Part shown: piece after piece, positions 44,920 to 64,000 of the stretch
Numbering within the stretch: position 1 is the stretch's first letter
Layout: each line of letters opens with the position of its first letter
Source of the DNA: Carposina sasakii
Lineage: Eukaryota > Arthropoda > Insecta > Lepidoptera > Carposinidae
Reading direction: 5' to 3'
DNA: 64,000 nucleotides
Assembly (NCBI GenBank): GCA_014607495.2
Contig: CP053156.1
Location: 3,968,001-4,032,000 of the forward strand
Notes under the pieces: generated by a model
What the model saw: only the letters and a program-made list of their open reading frames with translations
What the model was told of the DNA's origin: nothing
The model's database searches: none
Made by a program: the position numbers and the translations under genes

Positions 44920-45608
44920 ACAAACTTCGTTTTTTTTTAAAATTATGTACAGTATGTACGTTAACACGATTTTTAAATTTTGCCAGTGTCAGACAAGGTC
45001 ACAAAGGACCTACAATAGTGCCTGCAAACTAGACTGTGCATAGAGGACAGAAAAATTAAGTAAGCAATGCATCCGTATAAGAGCTTTATTTTTAGTAACA
45101 AAGTTTTAGCTAGTCAATCATTAATTTATTTGCTGAATTTATTTTCCAGCTTCTCTTTCTGCCATGTTCCTCAAAAAAGATTTTTTGTTAGATTGGCAGA
45201 ATGTTTGATCATTCATTCCACATTCATTCGTTGACCACTGATATTCATTCTATCTTCCTTTTTCATTCATTTTTTATTTCATTCAGTTGCTGAGACTTGT
45301 TCGCGTCGCACAAGCATTTTATTCGGAAATATTAATTAATAAATTTACTGTGTGGTTCACGCTTTTCTAAGTGCTTATTTGTAATTTTTTTATCTACATA
45401 CATAAATAATATTGGTGATTTCGTAAATTGTTAGGTAGCTGTGGGTGTTGTAGTGCTATGACTTGAACTTGGTTGGTGCTATGTTTTGTTTGTATTGTAT
45501 TCCCCAAAAATGTACCAATGAGTCGTAGAAATTGTAAAAATGAGGTGCAATTGTTCTAAGAAGTGTATTTCCATAATATTTGTAAAAAGATAAAGTTAAT
45601 AACCCACT
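44920..45608. promoter_or_regulatory. Intergenic region between divergent REV3 and lilipod
   Basis: About 0.7 kb of AT-rich DNA that presumably holds the lilipod promoter and 5' UTR. No specific element can be identified. Confidence 0.3.
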
Positions 45609-63813
<18,205 letters not shown>

Positions 63814-63847
63814 GTGGGCTTATGAGGGCTTATTATTATATCGTTAC

Positions 63848-63903
63848 ACGGATGTAATGGCCGTCCACGACTTCGTCCGCGTGAAAGGCCATTACATCCG
63901 TGC
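63848..63903. repeat. Inverted repeat around a Helitron-hairpin fragment
   Basis: CACGGATGTAATGGCC and GGCCATTACATCCGTG flank TCCACGACTTCGTCCGCGTG, forming a near-perfect stem just after lilipod exon 6. Confidence 0.7.
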
Positions 63904-64000
63904 GAAACCGGGGCGAGTCCCTAATTATACATATAAACCTTCCTCTTGAATCACTATATCTATTTAAAAAGCTACATTAAGTTTCGTTGCGTAGTTTTAA

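Overview
This is nuclear DNA of an insect, almost certainly a moth or butterfly (Lepidoptera). Host genes are split by GT-AG introns. The intergenic and intronic DNA is full of repeats that I recognise from lepidopteran genomes: elements ending in the hairpin plus CTAG(T), the CTGCTGGACGTAGGCC repeat, tRNA-headed SINEs and hAT/TA MITEs. No species can be named from the sequence alone.

Host genes in order: PA2G4/EBP1 (+, 3.7-11.4 kb); MIC13/QIL1 (-, 12.2-12.7 kb); a TTI2-like HEAT-repeat gene (+, 18.6-21.4 kb) whose coding end overlaps tail to tail with a Pelle/IRAK4 kinase (-, 21.4-23.7 kb); REV3, the catalytic subunit of DNA polymerase zeta (-, 24.5-44.4 kb, about 20 exons); the 5' part of lilipod/LMBR1-like (+, from 45.6 kb and running off the right edge); and a short TTC12-like gene (-, 55.5-58.4 kb) nested in a lilipod intron. 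An unrelated, decayed DNA-transposon-like unit lies at about 13.9-17.2 kb. A 5'-truncated non-LTR retrotransposon with a long open reading frame lies in a PA2G4 intron.

The most striking object is a complete 7,913-bp Polinton/Maverick-related element at 26,051-33,963, inside the penultimate REV3 intron. It has a perfect 6-bp target duplication (CCCGCA), AG termini and 1,347-bp terminal inverted repeats that differ at one position among those I compared. Its virus-like gene set is packaging ATPase, a small basic/hydrophobic protein, an unassigned 266-aa protein, a chromodomain integrase, a probable penton, a pVI-like small protein, a major capsid protein and an adenain-like protease. There is no protein-primed DNA polymerase B. 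The protease gene and the 3' end of the capsid gene lie inside the inverted repeats, so both are duplicated. The capsid frame is broken by one in-frame stop.

Other points of note are a poly(A)-tailed ~405-bp SINE-like retroposon family with about ten copies, 11-13-bp target duplications and no recognisable pol III head; a likely +1 frameshift in REV3 exon 4; and clustered GTCATTTCGGGAACG motifs around the decayed transposon.
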